The notes below the pieces were generated by a model. The model saw nothing but the letters and a program-made list of their open reading frames with translations, had not been told where the DNA came from and ran no database searches. Shown here piece after piece: positions 9,411 to 20,814 of a stretch of 64,000 bases of DNA; the first letter of the stretch is position 1, and every line of letters starts with the position of its first letter. Source of the DNA: Saururus chinensis. Lineage: Eukaryota; Streptophyta; Magnoliopsida; Piperales; Saururaceae. The stretch covers positions 29,761,057 to 29,825,056 of the forward strand of contig CP141148.1 in the NCBI GenBank assembly GCA_035235625.1. Direction: 5' to 3'. The translations under genes were made by a program, and so were the position numbers.

Positions 9411-11990
9411 TAAATTATTTCGTGCTCTTGCTTGCCAATTTTGAACCTTTCAGTTGTCATGCAATCAATGATGCATAAAAGTAACAATTTTCTTTTGGTA
9501 ATCGGTGATTCTCAGTGTATGGGTGTTTCTGTTTAAGTTTTTTTTTTTAATACTAACAATGTTTTGCATGAATCATATACTTGGGTGTTTTCTGTTTTAA
9601 ATTTTTATGTATTTTCTTGAACACAGATGCGCCTTTTTGCTTTTAGTTTTTTATCTGAAATTTGTGAAAAATGTTGTGTTGCTCAGTTTGGATTTTCGTT
9701 GTAATGGGTCTTATGACCTGTGTTCTTTTTGTTGGTCGATGCCCAGGAAGCACGGATACGCTCCCAGCTCCATATCTGTATTCTGGTGCCGATATTTATT
9801 TTTTCTAGGCTGTGTGAGAGGTGGATGCTGTTTAGGGTGAAATTTAGGAGTGAGTTAGTAATACACTGAACCTGATAGGAGCTTTTTGTATTATCGCATT
9901 TGAACTCAAATTTCTGCAAGGCATGGAAATGAGAGTAATAATGGAAGATTTGGGATTAATGGTATGGGCTTTTCTCAGTATCAAAATTGGGAAGGATCAG
10001 TAGCATATGGTGATCAAGTGTATCTCTTGCTTCAATTTTCAACCAGAAATGTGGATGAGCAATACAATTTCTCGAGAAAATTTTGCAACTTTATTGATGA
10101 CATATCATCTATGTCCTTTGCAACATGTTGTAACTGTTTTGCTCTTTTTTTGTCGGATATTTATTTTTGTTTTCAAAAGTTGCACAGCCTTGAGCGGCAA
10201 AGACCTATTATAATTGTGCCTGAGGCGTCTTAAGTAACATGTACAAATGCTAAAAATGATTTTCTAGTGACACATGAAAAATGGAATTTTGTTTTTTGAG
10301 TATCTTTTTTGGGTACATAGGCAACTTCAACTACACTGCATATGTTAGCCCGACCCAAACGTAAAACATTCTCGAGTTTTACGTACTTAAATTTGTCATT
10401 TGAAATGGTGAAATTATCTCTATCCCACATGTAATTGTCTCTAAGTCGCATACTTGTTTTTCATTTTTACAAGAAGTGTAGGCAATTTTTTTTTGGGGGA
10501 GGAGGGGCATTTGATGGAAGGGTGACAAGGTGTCTAAGAGAATATCCATTCAATACAAGGTAATTTATCTCAAGTTTCTAGCTGCTTGACACAACTCTCT
10601 GTTCGACTCTCTTTACATTTTTGTTAGCTGCAAATGCATATTGTTAATTAAAGCATGGCGAACTTTTACCTTAATTAAGCATATAATGTCTGGTAACTTT
10701 GTTATTTGCCTATATTTTATTTTAGTGATTGAGATTTTAGTGACATTTAATGGAAAGCTTGCAGTGAAAGGCATGTTAGAGGGAGTAAAAATTTGTCAAT
10801 GGAGAGATTATTTGTTTTACGCTACTCATGATGTTAAATTAAGTACCTACAAAAAGTTCACCTTAAGTATGATCCAGTTAAGCAAGCTGCATTGCACTAT
10901 ATGATCTCATTTTCCTTGATATTACAATATGGCTGGTTTGTATCAGTTTCAAACTTTTAACAGCAGACGAACTGGAAACTGTTGACTAGATCTCATTGTG
11001 ATGGCCTTTTTCTTTCTGTGTAATCATTTTTGAATTATTGCTACTGTCAGTTCATTTCCTGAATCACACCTGCTGCCAACTAAAGCATTGCCTTGATTCT
11101 TGTAATGATCATTAGGGATAATTGCTAGTGGTTTCTCCATCAACTAGCTGTAAACTATAAAAGGGCACTTTTTTAAATGAAAGTTTTCTTCGATTCCCTT
11201 TTTTAAGGTGAAAGCTTCTTTACCACTGCAGAAGTGTGTATATAGATATGCTCACATTCAACTCTAAATCTATTGGTGAAAACCTGAAAAATCTGAATCA
11301 ATCATACGCTTTATCCTATTTGCTTCTTCAGAATATATATCTTAAATTTGTTTCGTACAGCATGAAGCATATTTGGAAGATTATGTCATGTATTGTGGCA
11401 ATCTCGGCCTTTTGGATTGACTTGCTGAAGACAACATTGGTTCCTGATAGTTACATGTGGATGGTTTGTTTTCAGGGTTATCCTAAAAGTTTAATCTAGA
11501 TTTATGCTTGTCTTGACTTGAGATGTTTTTAATAATCCTTTTTTTTTCACAGCTTCCTGTATGCTTGGTTGGGGCTTTGGAATGCTATGGTCTTTGAATG
11601 GTTGTAATTGGTTTAATGCTTTTCCCAACATGCCCAAAAGAAGCCATCTTACTGCAAAAGTTTAAACATTTTGTCACTTCTCTGTCCTTGTAAATTGCAT
11701 TTGGCATTGTAGCTTTAATATGTATCAGATATTGTAACTTTAATGCTTTTCTTAACCTGGGATATTTTATTTGCGGTGAGTGTCAAGCATGAATACCACA
11801 GTAATGTGGATGCAACTCAAGAAAATAGTTAATTTGAACTTTTCTATACATATTATCTTTATCTTTACTGAAATAAAGTTTTTTAGTACAAAATAAAAAA
11901 TAGTTTATTTCAAAATTTTTATATATTGAATGTATTCAGATTTAGATCAATTCAGATTCCCAGTGACATTGAGATGGTAGGCTTTTCAGA
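9411..11990. other. Intron-like AT-rich interior of the TIR element
   Basis: Long T-rich sequence with scattered short open frames and no domain I recognise. It aligns closely with about 40120-41750, although the right copy lacks roughly 900 bp (about 9640-10520 on the left). Short conserved islands, for instance around 10527-10560 followed by GTAATT, look like exon edges but give no identifiable protein. Confidence 0.4.
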
Positions 11991-12040
11991 AATTTCATGA
12001 CTTTTCATATTTAGATTTAGATGAAACAAATGGACCTTTA

Positions 12041-12330
12041 AACACAAGCAAATTGACAACTATGTTATAAACCTTAATATTGGTTAAATCTTGGGAAATA
12101 TTTAACAACCATGATCTATAAGCAATATCACCTTGGCAAAAGAAATGCTCCATAGTCTCACAATTAAAGCTTTCACAATTATCGGTTGTGATCACCATGG
12201 GAGGAGATGCCCAACGAAAGAGGTCGGGGTTGGTTAGATCGCAGTCAGGGAGAGGTTTTTAGACAAATGATCAGATAAGAAAATCCATCTGAGTGTCAGG
12301 ACGATGTTAAATTGTGTTATCTAATTTTCC
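12041..12330 (-). pseudogene. LINE reverse-transcriptase zinc-binding (zf-RVT-like) remnant, left copy
   Basis: Minus-strand frames give FRWASPP, then DNCESFNCETMEHFFCQGD and a W a few residues on. The spacing C-x(4)-C-x(4)-H-x(3)-C resembles the zinc-binding domain that follows reverse transcriptase in plant LINEs. Several stops interrupt the preceding part. The next LINE domain on this strand, RNase H, is at 8367-8600 beyond the inserted TIR element. The same fragment is at 41802-42110. Assignment is by motif and order only. Confidence 0.5.
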
Positions 12331-12923
12331 AGTTGAATCAGAGGGCAAGCCATTTTGAAACAAATACTTTGTTAAGCTTGTTTTTAGCCAGCTTTTCAGC
12401 AACTTATTCAACTTAGAATAAAGCAAATAAATAGACCCTTATTCTAATGATTTGTTTCAGAACACGTCTACCCCTCCAACATATACTCAAGCCTCCCTTA
12501 TATTTTCTACACCCCAATAAAACTTTAAAAATGCCACCGGCAACAGCAACCCCCTTCTTTTCCATTTTTTAGAAGAACATGTCAAGAACATAATCTAAAT
12601 AGAGATAGGCAAATACAAATTTAAACCTATATGAAGATGATCAAGAAATCCAGCTTGAGATGAAACTACAGATTCATTACAAGCAAAAAGACAACAATTA
12701 TAAGCAAAAGAGTCCCATTAAACTTCCAAACCAAAATGCAAAAATATTGCTTAAGATTTTAGAGATCACAACTAAGAATTCATCCAGCATCATATATGGG
12801 TCCAAAGAATGCAACTCCATTCCAAAAACATCAAAACAAAAATACCCATTTGGATTCCGCACCCCAAAAAACCAAACAACAAATCAAGAAGACAAGTAAA
12901 AAAGAAAGAACAGAACATCAGAC

Positions 12924-13040
12924 CTTCCAATGCTTCTGCAGGCAACCACCTCGCCCCTCCTGCTGAGGCTTGGCCTAGACCTTCCTCACCACCATCCTGG
13001 GCCTCTCAATACCACTATGCTGTAGCAAAGTTCTAGACAT
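12924..13040 (-). pseudogene. Pirin-like gene exon 1, left copy
   Basis: From ATG at 13040 the minus strand reads MSRTLLQHSGIERPRMVVRK, then V, a TAG stop, AKPQQEG, and after a one-base frameshift EVVACRSIGR. Plant pirin-like proteins start with a P-R-x-V-x-K-K/V-x-A-x-P-Q-x-E-G-x-G-A-V-V-R-R-S-I-G-R segment ending at an exon border; here GTCTG follows at the same place (12923 downward). Pirins are nuclear metal-binding cupin proteins. Later exons are not found in the window. An in-frame upstream extension exists but is not conserved. The copia LTR at 13247 lies 0.2 kb upstream. Broken copy; partner at 49635-49751. Confidence 0.6.
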
Positions 13041-13246
13041 GATTCTATTAAAGGAATGAATAGCAGCAACTCTCCTCGTCCCTGCCTTGAATGCGGGGAG
13101 ATGGAATAGGACCCGAAAATTTATACGCCTCTTGCTTTGTGCCTTATGTCGTATCCCTCTTTCTTTTCTCATATAAATATGCCTCTGGATTTTGTTCAAC
13201 CATCATTTATTGTAACGGCACTCAAGAAGAAGAAGAGAAGTATAGG

Positions 13247-15028
13247 TGTTGAATTTTGAATTCCATTCAAATGCGCTCTTCAAAATTAGAGCATCCGATG
13301 TAAATTGGTTTTATATGCTCAAACAGAGCAGATTCAAATTTTGAACACACTGTTAAAGAAATGGAAATAACTAACTACTGACATGACAAGCTATTGAAGT
13401 CAATTGTAGAATCTAGAATCTTGATCAATTATGCTTACACCCCCCTTCAAGTTCATGGTGATCAAGCATGAATTTGGTTAAGAGATACTCCAGATGTCAA
13501 GTAGAGAAATGTTTGGTAAGGAGATCAGTAACTTGATCAATCGTCGAGACATGTTGAACAACCATAGATTTGGATTGAATCTTCTCTCTAACATAATGAT
13601 AATCCACTTCAATACGGTTGGTTCTAGCATGAAAAACTGGATTGTAAGAAAGATGGATAGCTATTAAATTGTCACATAGAATCCTTGGAGTAGACACTAG
13701 AGAGAGACGTAATTCAGCAAAAAGTATTTGCAACCAGTAAACTTCAGCAGCAACTTGAGATATGTCACGATACACAGCTTCAGTCCATGATCGAACAACA
13801 GTAGGTTGCTTCTTAGCAGACCAAGATATTAGATTAGAACCAAGAAAGAGACATGTTCCTGTGGTGGATTGACAATCAAGGGGATGACCAGTCCAATCTG
13901 AATATGAAAAGGCTATATGATGTAGAGAACCAGAAAAATGCAATCCAAACTTTAAGGTACCTTTGATATATCAAAGTATCTGTTTGACTACAGTAAAATG
14001 TTAATCAATTGGAAAGTGCATATGTGCTGACAAGCATCATTGACAGCAAAACAAATATCAGGAGCTATCTATACAATGTGGGATTGTTAAACAAAGATCT
14101 TGTGATGAAGATTTAGAAGTAGCTGCCATCGGAGTAACACGGTTTACAATTTGTTATTCTAGCAGGCTAAAGCAAATTAGTGGCATATTTATGCTGGGAT
14201 AAGCTGAGGCCAGAGGAAGTTTGAGAGAATTCATTGCCCAAAAAATATCTCAGAGAACTTAAATCCTTAATGGCAAATTCAGTGCTGAGATGCTTGATAA
14301 TAGCTTGAATATACTTATTGTGAGGACCAAGAATGAGAATATCGTCCACATAATTCAATAGCACTATAGTGAGATTATGTGAGTGAGAGATAAAGAGTGG
14401 TGGATCAGCGGAACTAGTGTGAAATCCATGAGCCAAAATGAAGGTAGAAAATATATCGAGCAAACCACTTATGTGGAGCCTGTTTTAAACCACAAATGGC
14501 CTTATGGAATTTACATTCATGGGTTGGAAATTTTGCATCAACAAAACTAGGAGGCTGAGACATAAAATCTCCTCATCAAGATATCCATGGAGAAAGGAGT
14601 AGTTAACATCTAATTGTCGAATTGACCAGGAGCAATGGACAACAATAGAAAGAATAGTATCAATTCTAGTTTTCTATGTAACAAGGATGAAAGTATCATG
14701 ATAGTCAATACCTTAATCCTTTTTCCACAAGACATGCCTTATAATGAGCTACTAAGCCATCTGGATTCTGTTTGATACAAAAAACCTATTTACGGCCAAT
14801 AATGTTTTAAGCATCATGAGGAGAAACTAAGGACCAAGTGCCTTGAGAGACTAGTGCCATTATATTTAGCTAACATGGCCTGACACCAACAAAAAGATTT
14901 GACTCCTTGGGTGAAACTTGTGGGTTCAACATCAAAGAAATCAAAGGTAGACACAGAATGAAGACTAAGAGGAATACGGTGTTTAACAATTCTAGATTAG
15001 GAACAAGTAATCATAGGAAGACCTGAAG
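13247..15028 (-). mobile_element. Ale-like Ty1-copia remnant, left copy
   Basis: The minus-strand 3' LTR is 13247-13439 (193 bp; minus-strand start TGTAAGCATAATTGATC, end TTCAACA), bordered by the polypurine tract GAAGGGGGG (13440-13448 reversed). RNase H (about 13497-13943) and reverse transcriptase (about 14167-14700) follow in order going right. Homology to the right block stops at 15028, inside the linker between integrase and reverse transcriptase, so the 5' half and 5' LTR are lost. Small LTR, polypurine tract and pol sequence resemble the Ale lineage. Because both blocks share it, it predates the duplication. Confidence 0.8.
13497..15028 (-). pseudogene. Copia pol remnant (RT and RNase H), left copy
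   Basis: Reverse transcriptase shows the catalytic NYVDDILIL motif and LRYFLGNEF (frame 14167-14463). RNase H shows SDWTGHPLDCQSTTG, the WSAKKQPTV motif, the ILCDNL motif and HARTNRIEVDYHYVREK (frame 13497-13943). Frameshifts and stops lie between and upstream of these frames. Non-functional. Confidence 0.88.
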
Positions 15029-15099
15029 TGTAATGCCCCTGATTCTTCCTACGATTCTTGTACTTTTTCTGCTATTTTTTTATCACTTTTGGCGAAAAA

Positions 15100-15645
15100 T
15101 GTGACGCTTCATAGACGATGGTCAGTTTTGAGTCCCCTTTCAAAAGGAGATCGATGAGAGTTTGCTTCAAGGTGTCAATTTCAATAATTTTAATATCTTT
15201 GACAAAAAAGGGCAGGTGTAAGGGAAGGATCAAGTGAGCTACTAACCTCAATGACTAGCAAAAGAGAAGGTGTTCCTCCTCTTGGTGATGACTTCTAGTT
15301 GGCGCCTAATTCTTTTGATCTTTGTAGAAATATGATGGCAGTTAGGCAGTTGTTTGAAGAAGCTATGACCGCTTTTGAGGAAGCCAGCAAAACCTGGCTC
15401 ACGGAGCTGCCCCATACAGAACAGGTACTCAAGTATCACGCTTTCAATGTCCCCTCAACTCGTTCACCCATAGTTTCACCCCTTCCCCTCCGTGCCGCCT
15501 TCTGTCGGCGTCCTTGAGGGGGTCCCTTATGCACTCCAGATCTTTAGTTTCCTCCACCTCTTCCCTCACCCCGCTCACCAGCTTCACTTGCTCTGTCATG
15601 AAAGAAGTCAATTGATAGATCAGAAGGTTCGCAACAGTCTCAGGG
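15100..15645 (-). pseudogene. NLR resistance-gene fragment: Rx-type coiled coil to pre-P-loop
   Basis: Reading down the minus strand from about 15645: ETVANLLIYQLTSF, EQVKLVSGVREEVEE, then after small gaps KLWVNELR, VILEYLFCMGQ, GFAGFLKSGH and KIKRIRRQLEVITKRR, and finally IEIDTLKQTLIDLLLKGDS. This is the order of an RPM1/RPP13-type CC domain and the run-up to the NB-ARC domain. It ends just before the expected P-loop. The usual ATG is not present before ETVANLL (HP replaces MA). At least two frameshifts and a TGA stop follow the CC domain. Such proteins sense pathogen effectors inside plant cells. Only the N-terminal 190 residues or so are present. The matching C-terminal type is at 55241-55970 on the same strand. 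Confidence 0.8.
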
Positions 15646-15907
15646 TGCGCCGGCTCTCTCGAGTCCTCCCTATTATTGCCAAGGCTACAATAATTCTGAA
15701 CATGGGATAAGGTAGACTAGTACAAGGTGTTTCCACTTTCCAGACATCATTAATGGGGAAATAGCTTTTCCCTTCCTACCTACCCTAACCACGCACCTTA
15801 AATGACATCATTTACACACACATACCCTTTAAATGAAGATAGTATTCGTTTCATATAATCAGGTTCTGCAGAAGTAGAATTGCAACTCACTGAGTTAAAA
15901 CAATCAG

Positions 15908-16164
15908 GAGGAGAAGGACATACCTACAAACAGAAACCTATGTGCTGATGGAACCAGGGAAAAACGGAAGAATTTGTGACAGAGGAGGAACTGCAGTCTC
16001 GGCTACAACGCTGGCTGGAAAACTGGCTGGGTGACTTGCCCCCTGACCTTGCCCGGTACAAAACAATTGAGGATGCTATCTCTCATCTTGTGAAATCAGT
16101 TTGTGAGCTTGAGATTGACGGTGAAGTAGGTTCAATCCAGTGGTATGAAGTCAGATTGGAGTGA
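15908..16164 (+). pseudogene. CRR7: CRR7-like (chloroplast NDH assembly factor) last exon
   Basis: After an acceptor AATCAG the exon reads RRRTYLQTETYVLMEPGK, then with one extra base EEFVTEEELQSRLQRWLENW, LPPDLARYKTIEDA and finally VCELEIDGEVGSIQWYEVRLE with a stop at 16162-16164. The closing block matches what I know of CHLORORESPIRATORY REDUCTION 7 (DUF3571 family), a plastid factor for assembly of NDH subcomplex A. A single-base insertion near 15967 breaks the frame, so a functional product is unlikely unless this is a sequencing error. The first exon with the transit peptide is not found between 15650 and 15907. Identification is from memory of the family. Confidence 0.7.
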
Positions 16165-17129
16165 AAAAGGAACAAAAATTGCCATGTGTGGATATGTAAA
16201 ATTCGGATATCAAAAATATGCAACGACACCTCATCTTCTGGTAGCTGTCCTATCAGTGTATTCAGAGAACTAACATCAGCACATGAAGGTTTTGGCCGAC
16301 TAATTACAAGTATGCCTAAATTGGAATAAGAATATAACATGTGAGGTGAAGATTCTCTATTTAAAAGGAGAAATGTTAATTTATTACTTCTTGCCAAAGC
16401 TTTGTTCAATTATATTTTTTTTTCTTTTGCACAAAGTGGAACTTGATGGTTTCACGTAGGAGGAATTTAGACAGTAGAAGGGTAGTGTGCTTGTTAAATC
16501 AATATGTGAGATTGGCTTGTGAAAATTTCCTTTTTTTACCCTGTAATTTATGCTGTCAAATATATTTTGATCCATAGTAAGTGGATCCCTTTTGTTCTTG
16601 GCAGACAAGGCTCGCATTGGGAGCCGGTGTTTAGAAGAGAGGACCCAATCAGTTTGTGCCATGTTCAAAAAACCGAGTTGGCTCTATTATAGAAAGTAAT
16701 ATCAATCACAGCTGACCTTTAAAAAGTGGCAATTTTGGTTACTTTATAGGTCAACTAAATCACCTGTTTTAATTAAATTCGATTTTCTACAAAACAAGTT
16801 GCATAATTTTCAAGAATCCTCATGGAATATCTATCCTTTCAAACCATGGGTTATTACTTCATGGGTTTAAATTCTTTCAAACCGGAGTCCAGTGATTTCA
16901 CCCACCCTAATCCTTTTAAATTTCTGTCGTGTTATGTAATTTTTCCCATGAATACTTTTTTTCAAGTAGGCTTTTGATTTAATTAGATGTAGTAAGTGGC
17001 GTAGTTAAGTGAGTTTTAATTAGTTATAAGTTTGCTACTAAGGTACTTGTATTAATTAGTGCGAATGTTGTTGGCAAACTTGCAAAACTAAAACTGTCCC
17101 ACTACTTCACCAACTACTATGCTTTATCT
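16165..17129. other. Intergenic sequence, no gene seen
   Basis: AT-rich, no recognisable domain, TIR or LTR. The first few hundred bases may include the 3' UTR of the CRR7-like exon. Confidence 0.5.
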
Positions 17130-20100
17130 ATTATATTAGTTGGGATGTACTTCACTTCCTTAAGAGTTAAAAAATTATAAATTTATAAAATATATCAAAA
17201 TAATTTACTTTTTATAATATTTTTATTTTACATTGGGCCATGGCCTAGACCAAGGCTATGCACAGAAGACCTATGGGTTGTACTAGGCCTCTTGACTTTT
17301 TATAAATTGGTAAATACGAAGACTCAGGATTTGCAGTCTTTCCTTTATGCATTGATTCGACGATCCATAGTGCGTACATGAGCCCAAACTTGTATAAGTT
17401 TATTTTTTTAAAAAAGTGAAGTGGTAAACGTGAAGACTCAGTATCTATGATATTTCTTTATGCATTCCAAAGTTTCCAAAATAGCGGAGCTACATTTGGA
17501 TAGTGGGTGGCCATGCCCCCCTACTTCTTGATTTTTTTTTAAGTTTATAGTATTTTTTAGGTTAGTCAAAGCTGAGCTTACCACCGTATTAAATGACTTA
17601 TTCCTTATTGGCCCCCTGAACATGACCCTTGTACAAGGAGTGGCAAAGTGATATTGGGACAGTGGAGGGCCATGGCTGTCCCTCTTCTTGATTTTTTTGT
17701 TAAGTTTATATTATTTTTTACACTCCCCCCCAACCATACACTTAAATGACCTATTCTTTCTTTGCCCCCTGGACATGAAATCCTAGTTTTGCCCTTGCTG
17801 ACAATACATGTAGTGGCATGTAGTGGTGGAGCTACATTCGGACAGTGGAGGGCTAGACCAAGGTTTTGCGCAAAATACCTGTGGGTTGTACAATGCCTCT
17901 TGACTTTTTATAAATTGGTAAAAACGAACACTTAGTATTTGCAGTCTTTCTTTATGCATTGATTCAACGATCCATGATGCGTAGCATGAACCCAAACTTG
18001 TATAATTTTTTTTAAAAAAGTAAAGTGGTAAATGTGAAGACTCGGTTTCTACAATCTTTCTTTATGCATTCCGAAGCCCCTGATATAGCGGAGCTACATT
18101 GGGACAGTAGGAGGCCATGACCCACCTGCTTCTTGGTACTTTTTTAAAGTTTATAGTATTTTTTAGGTTAGTCAAAGGTGAGCTTAAAGCCTCAGTTGCA
18201 TGGAGTCATTGGCAATGACTCTTTTGGTTCCAAAAAAGCTATTTTTTTAAAGTTTATAGTATTTTTTAGGTTAGTCAAAGGTGAGCTTATAGCCTCGGTT
18301 GCATGGAGTCATTGGCAATGGCTCTTTTGGTTCCAAAAAGGCTCCTACAAACCATTACTAACTTAGTTGGGATGTACTTCACTTCCTTAAGAGTAAAAAA
18401 ACTATAACTTTATAAGATAAATCAAAATGATATACTTTTTATAAAAAAATTTATTTTACATTGGGCCATGGGCTAAACCAAGGGACTGCATTGAAGGCTC
18501 GTGGGTTGTACCAAGCCTCCTGACTTTTTATGAATTAGTAAACACGAAGACTCAGTATTTGCGGTCTTTCTTTGTGCATTGATTCAACAATCTATGATGC
18601 GTAGCAAGAGCCCAAACTTGTATAAACATTTTTAAAAAAAAGTAAAGTGGTAAATGTGAAGACTCAGTATCTGCGTCTTTCTTTATGCATTCCAAAGTTT
18701 TCAAAATTGCGGAGCTACATTGGAATGGTGGGAGGCCATGGCCCCCCTACTTCTTGATTATTATTTTTTAAGTTTATAGTATTTTTAGGTTAGTCAATGT
18801 GAGCTTATCTCCACCCCCATGCAATAAACGATTTATTCTTTCTTGGCCCCCTAGACATGAAGTCCAGGTTTCGCCTCTGCACATGTTGTGGCACAGCGAC
18901 ATTAGGACAGTGGGGGACCATCCCACCCACCCCTCAGCACACACACACACCTTAAATGACCTATTCTTTCTTGGCCCCCTAGACATGAAATCCTAGTTCT
19001 TCCCCAAGTGACAATACATGCTTTGGCAGAGCTCCTTTCCGAGAGTGGGGGGCTAGACCAAGGCTCTACACAAAATACACGTGGGCTATACTAGGTCTCC
19101 TGACCTTTTATAAATTGGTAAACACGAAGACTTAGTATTTGTGGTCTTTCTTTATGCATTTATTAGACAATCCATTATGCATAACCCAAACTTGTATAAT
19201 TTTTTTTTAAAAGCAAAGTGGTAAATGTGAAGACTCAGTATCTACGGTCTTTCTTTCTGCATTCTAAAGTCTCTGATATGGCAGAGCTACATTGAGAGAG
19301 TGGGAAGCCATGGCCCCCCTACTTCTTCATATTTTTTTTAAGTTTATAGTATTTTTTAGGTTAGTCAAAGGCTAGCTTATAGCCTCAGTTGCATGGAGTC
19401 ATTAACAACAACTCTTTTGGCTCCAAAAAGGCTCCTACAAACCATTACTAACTTAGTTGGGATGGACTTCACTTACTTAAGAGTTAAAAAATTATAAATT
19501 TATAAAATATATCAAAATAATTTACTTTTTATAATATTTTTTATTTTACTTTGGGCCATGACCTAGACCAAGGCTCTGCACAGAAGGCCTATGGGTTGTA
19601 CTAGGCCTCCTGACTTTTTATAAATTGGTAAACATGAAGACTCAATATTTGCAGTCTTTCTTTATACATTGATTCGACGATCCATGGTGCGTACATGAGG
19701 CCAAACTTGTATTACATTTTTTAAAAGTAAAGTGGTAAACATGAAGACTCGGTATCTGCAATCTTTCTTTATGCATTCCAAAGTTTCCAAAATGGCGGAG
19801 CTACATTGGGATAGTGAGAGTCCATGGTCCCCCTACTTTTTGATATCTTTTTTAAGTTTATAGTATTTTTTAGGTTAGTCAAAGGTGAGCTTATCCCTCC
19901 CCCCCCCCCCCATGTATTAAATGACTTATTCTTTCTTGGCCCCCCGAACATGAAGTCTGGTTCCGCCCCTACACATGTAGTGGCAGGGCAACATTGGGAT
20001 AGTGGGGGTCCATGGCCCACCTTCTTCTTGATTTTTTTTAAGTTTATATTCATTTTTAGCCCCCCCCTCCCACCACACTCTTAAATGACTTATTCTTTCT

Positions 20101-20814
20101 TGGCCCCCAGGACATAAAATCCTAGTTCTGCCCATCCTGACAATACATGCAGCGGCATACAATGATGGAGCTACATTCGGACATTGGGCGGCTAGAATAA
20201 GGCTCCGTACAAAATGCCCGTTGGCTATACTAGGCCTCCTGACTTTTTATAAATTGGTAAACACATAGACTTAGTATTTGCGGTTTCTCTTTATGCATTG
20301 ATTCGATGATCCATGATGCATAGCATGATAACAAACTTGTATAACTTTTTTTTAAGGAATGTGGTAAATGTTAAGACTCAGTATTTGCAGTCTTTCATTA
20401 TGCATTCCAAAGTCTCCGATATGTCCGAACTAGATTGGGACAATGGGTGGCCATGGCTGCCCTACTTTTTTTATAATTTTTTTTAAGTTTATAGTATTTT
20501 TTAGGTTATTCAAAAGTGAGCTTATAGCATGGTTGCATGGAGTTGTTAGCAACAACTCTTTTGGCTCCAAAAAGGCTCCTACAAACCATTACTAACTTAG
20601 TTGGGTTGTACTTCATTTCCTTAAGAGATAAAAATTATAAATTTATAAGATAGATCAAAATAATTTACTTTTTAAAATATTTTTTATTTTACAGTGGGCT
20701 ATGGGCTAGACCAAGGCACTGCACAAAAGGGCTATGGGCTGTACTAGGCCTCCTAACTTTTTATAAATTGGTGAACATGAAGACTCAATATATGGGATCT
20801 TTCTTTATGCATTG
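17130..20814 (+). repeat. Tandem repeat array, part 1 (1.1-1.2-kb units)
   Basis: The landmark CTTCACTTCCTTAAGAG or a variant recurs near 17150, 18373, 19467 and 20609, giving units of 1.09-1.22 kb. A second landmark, GACTTTTTATAAATTGGTA, recurs about every 0.5-0.6 kb, so each unit is itself a diverged doublet. Other unit parts are GGAGCTACATTGGGA, GGCCATGGCCCCCC and a C-rich tract followed by AAATGACCTATTCTTTC. No coding potential. The array resumes at 30311 after the inserted composite element. Confidence 0.88.

Larger units (their letters stand above)
8922..12037. mobile_element. TIR DNA element with TTA duplication, PIF/Harbinger-like, left copy
   Basis: The left end AGGCCTATTTATTTG is preceded by TTA (8919-8921). 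The right end, read on the minus strand, is AGGTCCATTTGTTTC, followed on the plus strand by TTA (12038-12040). TTA duplications and G-rich short TIRs fit the PIF/Harbinger superfamily. The element separates two parts of one LINE, RNase H on the left and the zinc-binding region on the right, which supports these limits. I see no transposase. A second possible right end with a longer match to the left TIR is at about 12372-12442 (also followed by TTA), so the right limit is uncertain. The right-block copy is 39577-41798. Confidence 0.5.

Noticed and set aside
10641..11499. Two frames with hydrophobic stretches
   Set aside because: AT-rich intron-like DNA; hydrophobic content follows from T-rich composition.
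15028..15060. TGTAATGCCCC at 15029 as the start of a gypsy LTR
   Set aside because: The sequence that follows is NLR-derived, with no LTR-like length, end or duplication.
17130..20814. Small open frames in the tandem array
   Set aside because: They recur with the array unit in shifting frames and carry no domain.
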